Shown here piece by piece: positions 7,148 to 14,352 of a stretch of 47,744 nt of DNA. The DNA is taken from assembly GCA_024400505.1 (NCBI GenBank), contig JAKSMP010000014.1, forward strand, positions 1-47,744. Direction: 5' to 3'. Both the position numbers and the translations under genes were made by a program. The notes under the pieces were generated by a model. The model did not search any database. It was not told the DNA's origin and saw only the letters and a list, made by a program, of their open reading frames with translations. The stretch is from Bacteroidales bacterium. GTDB lineage: Bacteria > Bacteroidota > Bacteroidia > Bacteroidales > P3. Within the stretch, counting starts at the first letter, position 1, and every line of letters starts with the position of its first letter.

Positions 7148-7927
7148 TTACATCTCTTGTACCAAGCGCACAGAGAGACCTGCTGCCTTGGAGGTGGATC
7201 GGCCTTGGGGCACGTAGGGGTCAACAAGCAGATACATGGCTTCGCCACTTTTCTTGACGCTAGGCTGCGAAGTCCAGTAGTGGCAGCTGGATGAAGGTTG
7301 TGCTTGGTCGCCCATGCGTTTTGCCTCGCAGGGGAGGAATACGGCTCCGGCGGCTTCGAGCAGCGCCCATTTCTCGGCAGAATACCAGTTGGCCTGATCT
7401 TCTTTGGGGCCGGGTTTTACATACACTCCCTTGGGGCATTGCCAGTTGTCGGGGAGCAGCAGTAGGCCATATACTTTGTTGACATAGGCGATGGCGTAGA
7501 GGCGGCGGGCGTTTTTGCGCTTGCTGAGCAGGTAGGTCCACTCGTCCATGGAGAGGGTGCGCCATATCTTGCCGCCATTGGTGGGCAGTCCGCAGTAGGT
7601 GCCCCAATCAACGAAGGTGTAGTCATTGGCCTTGTCGGAGAAGTTGGCGGGGTTGAGGGCTGTGCCCCAGCCAAAGAGGTCGAGCCATCCTTTGTAGCGG
7701 GGGAGCGCCCACTTGGTGTCCCATCCCAGCACCTCGGTTTGCGAAGCGGCAAAACGGAAGAGGTGGGTGGAGGGCTGATATTGCAGATTGCCAGGGGCGA
7801 AACGGACCTGGGTGTTTTGGGCCACGGTGAATAGTCCGCGGCAGCAAGCGGCAGAGTCGGCTGCTGTTTCTTGGGCAGCGAGCTGCAGGCCTAGGGCGCA
7901 GAGCAAGAGGAAGACGAGTTTCTTCAT
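7148..7927 (-). CDS. Secreted FISUMP-like protein
   Basis: A 259-residue exported protein. The signal peptide is MKKLVFLLLCALGLQLAAQ. The body carries the pattern of the Fibrobacter succinogenes major paralogous (FISUMP)-like domain: FSVAQNTQVRFAPGNLQYQ-like opening, FGWGT, then TLSMDEWTYLLSKRKNARRLYAIAYV, GLLLLPDNWQCPKG and a final HYWTSQP / AGLSVRLV block. Such domains are common in secreted Bacteroidota proteins and resemble sulfatase-modifying or C-type-lectin folds. No enzymatic role is established and the partner is unknown. It lies between an ECF-S-like membrane protein (14 bases upstream) and ispD (four bases downstream), so the three are probably one transcript. Confidence 0.8.
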   Translation of the reverse strand: MKKLVFLLLCALGLQLAAQETAADSAACCRGLFTVAQNTQVRFAPGNLQYQPSTHLFRFAASQTEVLGWDTKWALPRYKGWLDLFGWGTALNPANFSDKANDYTFVDWGTYCGLPTNGGKIWRTLSMDEWTYLLSKRKNARRLYAIAYVNKVYGLLLLPDNWQCPKGVYVKPGPKEDQANWYSAEKWALLEAAGAVFLPCEAKRMGDQAQPSSSCHYWTSQPSVKKSGEAMYLLVDPYVPQGRSTSKAAGLSVRLVQEM

Positions 7928-7941
7928 AAGGGCAAAAAAGT

Positions 7942-8439
7942 CTATTTTCTAGCAAATGCGGCAAAAATAGCGGCAGCAGACATCACCACCACCAACTGGG
8001 TGAGGACGGGGGTGCTGATGAGCACGGCGGGGCTCAGCACGAGGGCTTTGAGGGCATAATAAACCACCTTGCCGCAGAGCATGGCAGCCACCATGGAGCC
8101 GAGCATGGTCCAATAGGAATGGCTGCGGCTGACGAGCAGGGAGCTGACCAATGCCACGGTGAGCAATTCGGGCACCATGCACAAAGCCTTGAGGGGGGTG
8201 GGCATGCCCACAGCCACCATGGACACCACGGGCAGCAACACGGCCAGGAGGAATGCGTTGCGCTTGTCGCTGACGAGCAGCATGCCAGCCAACAGCACCA
8301 GCAGCATGGGGTTGAGGTGGTAGAGCGGGAGAGCAAACAGGTGGGAGAGGGTGGGGACGAGGCAAGCCACGGTGAGCAGGACCACGTCAATCAGGGCTGT
8401 GCGCCCAAAGGATTGAGTCTTTGCGATTGTAGTGTTCAT
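7942..8439 (-). CDS. Small polytopic membrane protein, ECF transporter S-component-like
   Basis: A 165-residue, highly hydrophobic protein with five to six predicted membrane spans (about residues 16-35, 38-57, 60-78, 85-104, 110-133 and 143-162). The size and the arrangement of short loops fit the substrate-binding S component of energy-coupling-factor vitamin transporters. The match is to overall shape; I see no substrate-specific motif. It is the first gene of the leftward operon that ends in ispD. A candidate promoter (TAATTTTG) lies at 8561-8568. Confidence 0.65.
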   Translation of the reverse strand: MNTTIAKTQSFGRTALIDVVLLTVACLVPTLSHLFALPLYHLNPMLLVLLAGMLLVSDKRNAFLLAVLLPVVSMVAVGMPTPLKALCMVPELLTVALVSSLLVSRSHSYWTMLGSMVAAMLCGKVVYYALKALVLSPAVLISTPVLTQLVVVMSAAAIFAAFARK

Positions 8440-8560
8440 TGTTATTTTGTGTTTTTCTGTTATCTGTTTTCTGTGATGAGTGAACGGTGGTGGGGGCGCT
8501 GGGGGGGGATGTCCGAATAGCTGGTCACCGACAACGGATCACATTAATTATTTAAAAATG

Positions 8561-8568
8561 CAAAATTA
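8561..8568 (-). promoter_or_regulatory. Candidate promoter of the ispD operon
   Basis: TAATTTTG on the minus strand matches the TAnnTTTG -7 box, 120 bases ahead of the first start codon. No good -33 element is visible. Confidence 0.4.
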
Positions 8569-8634
8569 CTAAAAAAAATTGATTCATTGAAAAAATGTTG
8601 TGTTTTTGGGGGATGGGGATGGGCTGTGGAATAC

Positions 8635-8670
8635 GGTGTCAAGGGTGTCGAGGTGTCAGGTGTCAAACTT
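8635..8670 (+). repeat. GTGTCA-type dispersed intergenic repeat, copy 3
   Basis: Four GTGTCA/GTGTCG words. A 21-base stretch ending in GTCAAACTTAA is shared with the reverse complement of copy 2 at 3112-3149. It lies between two divergent promoters. Confidence 0.7.
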
Positions 8671-8746
8671 AATAACGAGGGCTGATGAGGAGGGGAGGGT
8701 GTGGTTGGCTTATATTTTTTTTTTCTGAATAACTTTTATTTTTTCG

Positions 8747-8754
8747 TATCTTTG
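8747..8754 (+). promoter_or_regulatory. Promoter of the first CoA transferase operon
   Basis: TATCTTTG, an exact Bacteroidota -7 box, lies 70 bases ahead of the ATG at 8825. The -33 region is T-rich without a clear TTTG. Confidence 0.65.
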
Positions 8755-8824
8755 CAAATCGTTTTGTACATTTGGGCTGGTGCAGGCAGGCTGTGTCGGC
8801 CAATAAATAATGAGTTAGTATATA

Positions 8825-10138
8825 ATGAAATATATATCAGCACAAGAGGCGGTGAGCCACATACACGATGGCGACAATCTGCATTGGCCATGTGTGGCTG
8901 GTGCGCCAGAGCATCTGATTGAGGCGCTGGTGGCCAGGGCCGACAACGGCGAGTTGCACAATATCCACATCTCTCATCTCTACACCGAGGGCTATGCCGA
9001 CTATGTGCTACCCCAATACAGCGAAATTTTTCACCTCGACTCGTTCTTTGTGGGAGGCAATGTGCGCAAAGCCACCCACAGCAGGCAGGCCGACTATATC
9101 CCCTGTTCGCTCAGCGAGACTTCGCGCATGCTCCGCAGTGGAGCTGTGCCATGCGATGTGGTGTTGCTCACCGTCAGCCAGCCCGATGAGCAGGGCCGAG
9201 TGAGCCTGGGCATTGCCGTGGATTATATGCCAGCTGCCATGGAGCAGGCAAGGCTTATCATAGCCCAGGTGAACAAGTACATGCCTTTCACCTATGGCGA
9301 TGCGGTGATAGAGTTGCGGCAGCAAGGCACCATGGCGCGCTGCAAGAATGGCCGAGAAGTGCCCATCTTGCTGGTGCAGCACGATAAGGAGCTCATAGAC
9401 TCTGCCCCGATGCCCCTCACCGAGACCGACATTGCCATTGGACGGCATACCGCCCAGTTGATACCCGACGGAGCCACCCTGCAGATTGGCATTGGCAATA
9501 TTCCCACTGCCATCCTCTCGCAGTTGGGCGGCCACAAGGATTTGGGCGTGCACTCCGAGATGATATCGGATGATGTGATGCCCTTGGTGGAGCAGGGCGT
9601 GATCAATGGCCGATACAAGAAAACCGACCCGGGCAAGATGGCGGCCATGTTCCTGAAAGGGAGCCGCAAGCTCTACGACTTTGTGGATCGCAACCCGATG
9701 CTGCTCATGGATGAAGTGGGACGGACCAATTCACCTTTCGTCATTGCGCAGAATCCCAAGGTGATGGCGCTCAATTCTGCCATCGAGATTGACCTCACGG
9801 GGCAGGTGTGTGCCGACTCCATTGGCACAAGGATATTCAGCGGCAGCGGCGGACAGCTGGACTTTATGCTGGGAGCCACCTACAGCGAGGGCGGCAAACC
9901 CATCATTGCCATGAGTTCGCTCACCGGTCGAGGACAGAGCAAGATAGTGCCCACCCTCACCCCGGGCGCAGGCGTGGTCACCCCTCGCACCCTGGTGCAA
10001 TGGGTGGTGACCGAGCATGGGGCGGTGAACCTCTATGGCAAGTCCATCAAGGAGCGGGCTAGGTTGCTCATCGGCATTGCCGACCCCAGCTGCCAAGACG
10101 ACCTGCAGCGCCAAGCCAAAGAAAAAGGAATAATCTAA
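8825..10138 (+). CDS. Acetyl-CoA hydrolase/transferase family protein (4-hydroxybutyrate/butyrate CoA-transferase type)
   Basis: A 437-residue family I CoA transferase. Enzymes of this group move CoA between acetate and acids such as butyrate or 4-hydroxybutyrate, passing through a glutamyl-CoA thioester. The expected glutamate is Glu245 in GVHSEMISDD, preceded by the glycine-rich IGIGNIPTAI. The C-terminal domain shows DLTGQVCADSIGTRIFSGSGGQLDF and the family-typical LTPGAGVVTPR. It is full length. A clear paralog lies at 26012-27319, next to the Etf/acyl-CoA dehydrogenase operon, and the two share most motifs. The exact acid substrate cannot be read from the sequence. A thioredoxin-like gene follows after 16 bases. 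Confidence 0.92.
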   Translation: MKYISAQEAVSHIHDGDNLHWPCVAGAPEHLIEALVARADNGELHNIHISHLYTEGYADYVLPQYSEIFHLDSFFVGGNVRKATHSRQADYIPCSLSETSRMLRSGAVPCDVVLLTVSQPDEQGRVSLGIAVDYMPAAMEQARLIIAQVNKYMPFTYGDAVIELRQQGTMARCKNGREVPILLVQHDKELIDSAPMPLTETDIAIGRHTAQLIPDGATLQIGIGNIPTAILSQLGGHKDLGVHSEMISDDVMPLVEQGVINGRYKKTDPGKMAAMFLKGSRKLYDFVDRNPMLLMDEVGRTNSPFVIAQNPKVMALNSAIEIDLTGQVCADSIGTRIFSGSGGQLDFMLGATYSEGGKPIIAMSSLTGRGQSKIVPTLTPGAGVVTPRTLVQWVVTEHGAVNLYGKSIKERARLLIGIADPSCQDDLQRQAKEKGII

Positions 10139-10154
10139 TACATTAAATATTATC

Positions 10155-10697
10155 ATGAAAAAAATCGCATTAATTCTGATGGCCCTTGCATTGGCCATGC
10201 CCATGATGGCTCAAACCAAGAAGAACACCAACGCTGGCAAGTCTGGCGCCAAGACCGAGGTGAAAGAGGTGCAGGCTCCCCTGCCCAAAGTGTATGACGA
10301 AGACATCAACGCCATGGAACAGATAGAGCAGGCCCTGGACATTGCCCGCACCACCAACCGCAAAGTGATCTGCCAGGTGGGTGGCAACTGGTGCCCCTGG
10401 TGCCTCCGTTTTGCCAACTTCATCACCAAAGACGATGAAATTGCCAAGCTGATTGAAGAAAACTTTGTCTATATCCACGTCAACACCTCCAAGGAAAACA
10501 AAAACACCGAGGCCATGAAATTCTTGGGCAACCCCGGTCGCTTTGGCTATCCTGTATTTGTGATTTTGGACCGTGAAGGACGCGTGATGCAGACCGAAAG
10601 CAGCGCCTATCTGGAGAAAGACAAGAGCTACGACCGCGAGAAGGTGAAGGCTTTCTTTGCCAACTGGACCGACGCTGCCATCGACAACCTGAAATAG
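10155..10697 (+). CDS. Exported thioredoxin-fold protein
   Basis: A 180-residue protein with signal peptide MKKIALILMALALAMPMMAQ and a thioredoxin fold. The redox site is CPWC in GGNWCPWCLRF near residue 78, followed by VYIHVNTSKEN and the cis-Pro-like FGYPVFVILD near residue 138. It probably acts as a periplasmic thiol-disulfide reductase or isomerase. The family resembles DUF255/thioredoxin_7 proteins. It lies in a tight rightward run after a CoA transferase and before an EEP lipoprotein gene (10 bases apart). Confidence 0.88.
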   Translation: MKKIALILMALALAMPMMAQTKKNTNAGKSGAKTEVKEVQAPLPKVYDEDINAMEQIEQALDIARTTNRKVICQVGGNWCPWCLRFANFITKDDEIAKLIEENFVYIHVNTSKENKNTEAMKFLGNPGRFGYPVFVILDREGRVMQTESSAYLEKDKSYDREKVKAFFANWTDAAIDNLK

Positions 10698-10707
10698 CCG
10701 TAGGCCG

Positions 10708-11562
10708 ATGAAAAAGACCCTTCTGTTGCTACTGGCCGGTTGGCTGCTCACCGCATGCGCTTCGCACCGCGAGCTAAAGTTCATTTCGTTCAACATTCGC
10801 AACAGCAGCGCATGGCAAGAGGATGGCAGCAACGCTTGGCAGTATCGCCGCGATGCTGTGCTGAAAATGGTTGAGCAGGAGCGGCCCGATGCCATGGGTA
10901 TGCAGGAAATGCTGCCCGACCAGCTGCATTTCTTGGATAGTGCCTTGGCTGGCGACTATGGCCGCATTGGCGTGGGACGCGACGACGGCATGGACGGAGG
11001 CGAGAACATGTGCATCTACTATCGCCGCAGTAGGTTGGGCCTTGTGGATTGGCACACCTATTGGCTCTCGCAAACACCCGATAGCGTCAGCTTTGGCTGG
11101 GACGCAGCTTGCCGCCGCACAGCCACAGTGGCCCAGTTTGTTGACCTGAGCAATGGCGACACGCTGGTGTATGTCAACACCCACCTCGACCATGTAGGTC
11201 CCGAGGCGCGCAAGAATTCTATACTGCTGCTGGTGGATATCTGCCAAAGTTTGCCTTATCCCACCATCATCGGAGGCGATATGAATAGCGATGTGCGCAC
11301 CGACTCCATCTTCTCTCCCCTGAGAGGTGCTGGTTTCCGTCCCGCTCGCGACATGGCACAGTGCAGCGACACGGCCATCACCTTCACCGGATATGGCAAG
11401 TATCCGGCCACGGTGATCGACCACTTTTTTGTGCGACAAAGCCAAGTGAGCCGTTTCCGCACCCTCAATGGCGACTATGGTGTGCCCTATATCTCCGACC
11501 ATTACCCCGTGATGATGGAATTTCGCGTTCATGGACATAAGTCAGCCGTTGACAGCAAGTAG
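10708..11562 (+). CDS. Endonuclease/exonuclease/phosphatase family lipoprotein
   Basis: A 284-residue lipoprotein with lipobox LLTAC near residue 17. It has the EEP fold: FISFNIRNSS at the start of the domain, the metal-binding Glu in MGMQEMLPDQ, YVNTHLDHVG, GGDMNSD and the closing YISDHYPVMMEF, all in order. These give the usual metal and phosphate ligands (N, E, D, H, D/N, SDH). Surface EEP proteins of this type act on nucleic acids, phospholipids or sugar phosphates; the substrate here is unknown. The 3' end overlaps the start of the Dus gene by 32 bases. Confidence 0.9.
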   Translation: MKKTLLLLLAGWLLTACASHRELKFISFNIRNSSAWQEDGSNAWQYRRDAVLKMVEQERPDAMGMQEMLPDQLHFLDSALAGDYGRIGVGRDDGMDGGENMCIYYRRSRLGLVDWHTYWLSQTPDSVSFGWDAACRRTATVAQFVDLSNGDTLVYVNTHLDHVGPEARKNSILLLVDICQSLPYPTIIGGDMNSDVRTDSIFSPLRGAGFRPARDMAQCSDTAITFTGYGKYPATVIDHFFVRQSQVSRFRTLNGDYGVPYISDHYPVMMEFRVHGHKSAVDSK

Positions 11563-12280
11563 TCTTATTACCAAGCCGATATTTTTTGCGCCTATGCAGG
11601 GCATCACCGATGCCCGCTACCGCAGGCAGCATTATACCACTTATGGGGGTGTGGCCGAGTACTACACCCCCTTTGCTCGTGTGGAGCGGGGGCGCATACG
11701 CGACAAAGAGAAGAAAGACTTGCTGCCCGAAAGAAATCAAGGGGTGCCCACCGTGCCGCAAGTGATAGCGCGCGACAGAAGCGAGTTTGCCACGCTCTGC
11801 GACAGCCTCCAGCGCATGGGGTGGGGGCGCATAGACATCAACATGGGGTGCCCATTTCCGCTGCAGGCCACCGCTGGCCGGGGAAGCGGCATACTGCCCC
11901 ATGTGGAGCGAATCGAGGGCATACTGCAAGAGGTGGCGCTGCGCACAGATGTGGCGTTCTCTATCAAGATGCGCCTGGGGTGGGACGACCCGATGCAATG
12001 CTTCGAGATATTGCCCATGATCAACCAATCGCCCATCATGCAAGTGACGCTCCATCCCCGCTTGGGGGTGCAGCAATACGAGGGGACGGTGGATATGGAC
12101 GCATGCTCGCTCTTCTACGACGGTTGCGAGAAACCGCTTGTGTATAATGGCGATATCCACTCCGTTGCCGATATTCGCCGTGTGGTCAAGGCCTTCCCTC
12201 GGCTGCACGCCGTGATGATAGGGCGCGGCCTAGTAGAAAACCCTACGCTGGCACGCGACTACAGCATGGATCAGCGTTAG
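11531..12280 (+). CDS. tRNA-dihydrouridine synthase family protein, short C-terminus
   Basis: Dus enzymes reduce uridines in the tRNA D-loop using FMN and NADPH. The 249-residue product has the FMN-barrel opening KPIFFAPMQGITDARYR, VPQVIARD, INMGCPFPLQ with the catalytic Cys, SIKMRLGWDD, a His near TLHPRLG, YNGDIHSV and MIGRGLVENP. The protein then stops 11 residues after the GRGL motif. Most Dus proteins carry a further helical tRNA-binding domain of about 60-80 residues, which is missing or very short here. The start overlaps the EEP gene. Either the C-terminal domain has been lost or the family branch is naturally short. Confidence 0.88.
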   Translation: MDISQPLTASSLITKPIFFAPMQGITDARYRRQHYTTYGGVAEYYTPFARVERGRIRDKEKKDLLPERNQGVPTVPQVIARDRSEFATLCDSLQRMGWGRIDINMGCPFPLQATAGRGSGILPHVERIEGILQEVALRTDVAFSIKMRLGWDDPMQCFEILPMINQSPIMQVTLHPRLGVQQYEGTVDMDACSLFYDGCEKPLVYNGDIHSVADIRRVVKAFPRLHAVMIGRGLVENPTLARDYSMDQR

Positions 12281-12375
12281 CCCATGCTTATCATGCCGCT
12301 CAAAGGTAAGTAATGATATCCACCAAGGATGCTGCATGCTGCAGCCATAGTTGGTTTACTTCATGAGAGTGGCTG

Positions 12376-12939
12376 TCAGAATACTAGATGTTCCAGCAGG
12401 GTGTAGGTGCCCAGGCCAATCAGCACCAAGCCGGCAATGATGGTGGCAGTCTTTTCGGGGATGGGAATGTTGCGCTTGCCCAGAAAGAGACCTATGATGG
12501 ACACCAACACCGTCACCACTCCAATCACCAGCACGGTGAAAAGGGTTTGGCTCAAGGTGCTTTTAAGGCCAAAGCCAATGCCCACCACAAAGGCGTCGAT
12601 GCTGGTGGCGATGCCAAGGAGGCACATGGTGGATACCTTGGTGACATCAAGGGAATTGGCTTCGTCGTCATCGTGGAAAGCGTCCCATATCATCTTGCCA
12701 CCCACAACGAGCAGCAAGCCGAAAGCAATCCAATGATCAACCGAGGCTACAAAATCTTTGAATGCACCGCCGAGCAAGGCTCCCAACAGAGGGAACAACC
12801 CTTGGAAGAAGCCAAATATCAAGGCCATGAGCAAGCCTCGGCGATAGGGCATCTTGCTCTTGAAGGCACTTGTGGTGGACACCACCAGGCTGTCAACACA
12901 CAAGGCCAGCGCCAACAGAAACGACTCAACAATCAACAT
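12376..12939 (-). CDS. mntP: Manganese efflux pump MntP
   Basis: MntP exports Mn2+ across the inner membrane. I start it at the ATG at 12937-12939 (MLIVESFLLALALCVDSLVVS) and not at 12987. The 187-residue protein has six membrane spans in two similar halves, each with the conserved intramembrane Asp (ALCVDSLVVS and GIATSIDAFVVGIGFG). The start codon overlaps the 3' end of terC by 14 bases, suggesting translational coupling. Both genes fall under the candidate Mn2+ riboswitch upstream of terC, which supports a shared role in manganese homeostasis. Confidence 0.94.
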   Translation of the reverse strand: MLIVESFLLALALCVDSLVVSTTSAFKSKMPYRRGLLMALIFGFFQGLFPLLGALLGGAFKDFVASVDHWIAFGLLLVVGGKMIWDAFHDDDEANSLDVTKVSTMCLLGIATSIDAFVVGIGFGLKSTLSQTLFTVLVIGVVTVLVSIIGLFLGKRNIPIPEKTATIIAGLVLIGLGTYTLLEHLVF

Positions 12940-13981
12940 GCTGCTTTTTCTTTTGGGGGAACAACAACGAGAGGGTGATGGAGCCAACCAGGATGCCGAG
13001 AATGACCATCAGCGAAGCCAGGGTGGAAATTTCGAGGTGGAAGAATTCGTGACCAATCATCTTCACGCCGATGAAGCAAAGCAGCACGCCCAATCCGTAT
13101 TTCAGCAGCCAGAACATGTCGGTGACATTGCTGAGCAGGAAGAACAGCGAGCGCAAACCCATGATGGCAAAGATGTTGGAAAAATAGACGATGAAAGTGT
13201 CGGTGGTGACGGAGAATACAGCCGGAATGCTGTCAACAGCAAAGATGATATCAGAGAATTCAATCACCAGCAGCACCAAAAAAAGCGGGGTGAGATAGGT
13301 CTTGCCTTCCTTTTTGATGAAAAAGTCGTGGCCATGCACCTCGCGTGTCACGGGGAAAAAACGGCTTGCAAACTTCACGGCGGGGTGGTTGGCAGTGTCG
13401 ATTTGCTCATCGCCTTTGTCGCGGAACATCTTGATACCGCTCCATATCAGCACCACACCAAAGATGGCCAGCACCCATGAGAAGCGTTCCACCACGGCAC
13501 CCAGCAGGAAGATGAACAGAAAACGCATCACGATGGCACCCAAGATGCCCCAGAAGAGGATGCGGTGGTAGTACTTCTTGTCGATGCCGAAGCTCACAAA
13601 AATCATGATCATCACAAATATGTTGTCGATAGAAAGCGACTCCTCTAAGAAATAGCCTGCCAGATATTGCGAGAAGATTTCCTTGCGGTAGATGTCCAAT
13701 GCTGAGGCAAAATCGGAGGAGGAAGAAATCAAAGCCCCCAGGCCCGACTGCTGGGCATAAGCCAGGAGGTCTTCCATGGAGCTGATGCCGTGTACCCATT
13801 CGGCCTTGAAGCGAAGCAGCAAGCCGAAGAGCATGGCCAGCACCACCCACACGATGGTCCAGCCGGCGGCCTCTTTGATTTTGATTTCGTGGTCTTTCTT
13901 GTGGAAAAGACCCAAGTCCATGGCCAGCATCAGGATGATGAATACCATGAATGCTGCAAAAAATACTACTCTTGTTGTCAT
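12926..13981 (-). CDS. terC: TerC/Alx family integral membrane protein (probable metal exporter)
   Basis: A 351-residue polytopic protein with about nine membrane spans. It carries the TerC signatures: SIDNIFVMIMIFVSFGI near residue 118 and the acidic EFSDIIFAVDSIPAVF near residue 245, whose Asp and Glu residues are thought to bind the metal. TerC/Alx proteins are linked to Mn2+ export and envelope metal supply. It is the first gene of a two-gene operon with mntP. The 5' leader contains a Mn2+-riboswitch-like element and a terminator, so expression is probably induced by manganese. Confidence 0.93.
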   Translation of the reverse strand: MTTRVVFFAAFMVFIILMLAMDLGLFHKKDHEIKIKEAAGWTIVWVVLAMLFGLLLRFKAEWVHGISSMEDLLAYAQQSGLGALISSSSDFASALDIYRKEIFSQYLAGYFLEESLSIDNIFVMIMIFVSFGIDKKYYHRILFWGILGAIVMRFLFIFLLGAVVERFSWVLAIFGVVLIWSGIKMFRDKGDEQIDTANHPAVKFASRFFPVTREVHGHDFFIKKEGKTYLTPLFLVLLVIEFSDIIFAVDSIPAVFSVTTDTFIVYFSNIFAIMGLRSLFFLLSNVTDMFWLLKYGLGVLLCFIGVKMIGHEFFHLEISTLASLMVILGILVGSITLSLLFPQKKKQHVDC

Positions 13982-14024
13982 AACAATTCTATGTCTTTTT
14001 TATTCTTTTCTATTACTCAATAAC

Positions 14025-14064
14025 AAAAATAACTCATAGACGCACCCCTGGTGCACCTATGAGT
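14025..14064 (-). terminator. Riboswitch-controlled intrinsic terminator before terC
   Basis: On the minus strand a near-perfect hairpin (ACTCATAG...CTATGAGT, inner stem GTGCACC/GGTGCGT) is followed by TATTTTTGTTATT. It lies between the riboswitch aptamer and the terC start codon. Its left arm reuses the 3' strand of the aptamer P1 stem, so the two structures exclude each other. Confidence 0.8.
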
Positions 14065-14155
14065 CTCATTGCTTGCGAGAGATGCCAAGTCATTGCTGAC
14101 CAGGGATCTGTTGACAACTCTCACGGCCTCTGCCGCCAATTACTCCCTCATAATT
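14056..14155 (-). ncRNA. Candidate yybP-ykoY (Mn2+) riboswitch upstream of terC-mntP
   Basis: Read on the minus strand, the leader holds TATGAGGGAGTAA (GGGAGTA is the hallmark of the class), an internal GTCAACA, further paired segments (GGTCAGCAATGACT) and a closing GCAATGAGACTCATA. The outer TATGAG pairs with CTCATA to form P1. The class binds Mn2+ and typically controls mntP and terC/alx genes, exactly the two genes downstream. P1 formation would block the terminator at 14025-14064, predicting an ON switch with manganese. The match is from memory of the consensus; a covariance search was not possible. Confidence 0.78.
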
Positions 14156-14163
14156 TTGGACTG

Positions 14164-14171
14164 CAAAGATA
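14164..14171 (-). promoter_or_regulatory. Promoter of the terC-mntP operon
   Basis: An exact TATCTTTG -7 box on the minus strand lies immediately ahead of the riboswitch, so the transcript would begin with the aptamer. Confidence 0.75.
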
Positions 14172-14352
14172 CATGTTTTATTTAGAATAATAATTTTTTT
14201 TTACATCTTGTCTGCTTTGGTGTATGGAAATCAGCGAACTATAGTGTCAATTGCTATTTGATGCAAGCTATCCATCAGCAGGAAAAATGTTAAACGAATA
14301 CTAAATTCAGCTGTATGCCGTTATAGTAAGTCAATTTAATACATTAAATATA

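Noticed and set aside
12388-13480. Rightward frames over mntP and terC
   Set aside because: Their products lack hydrophobic or domain signals, while the leftward frames encode two intact membrane proteins under one riboswitch.
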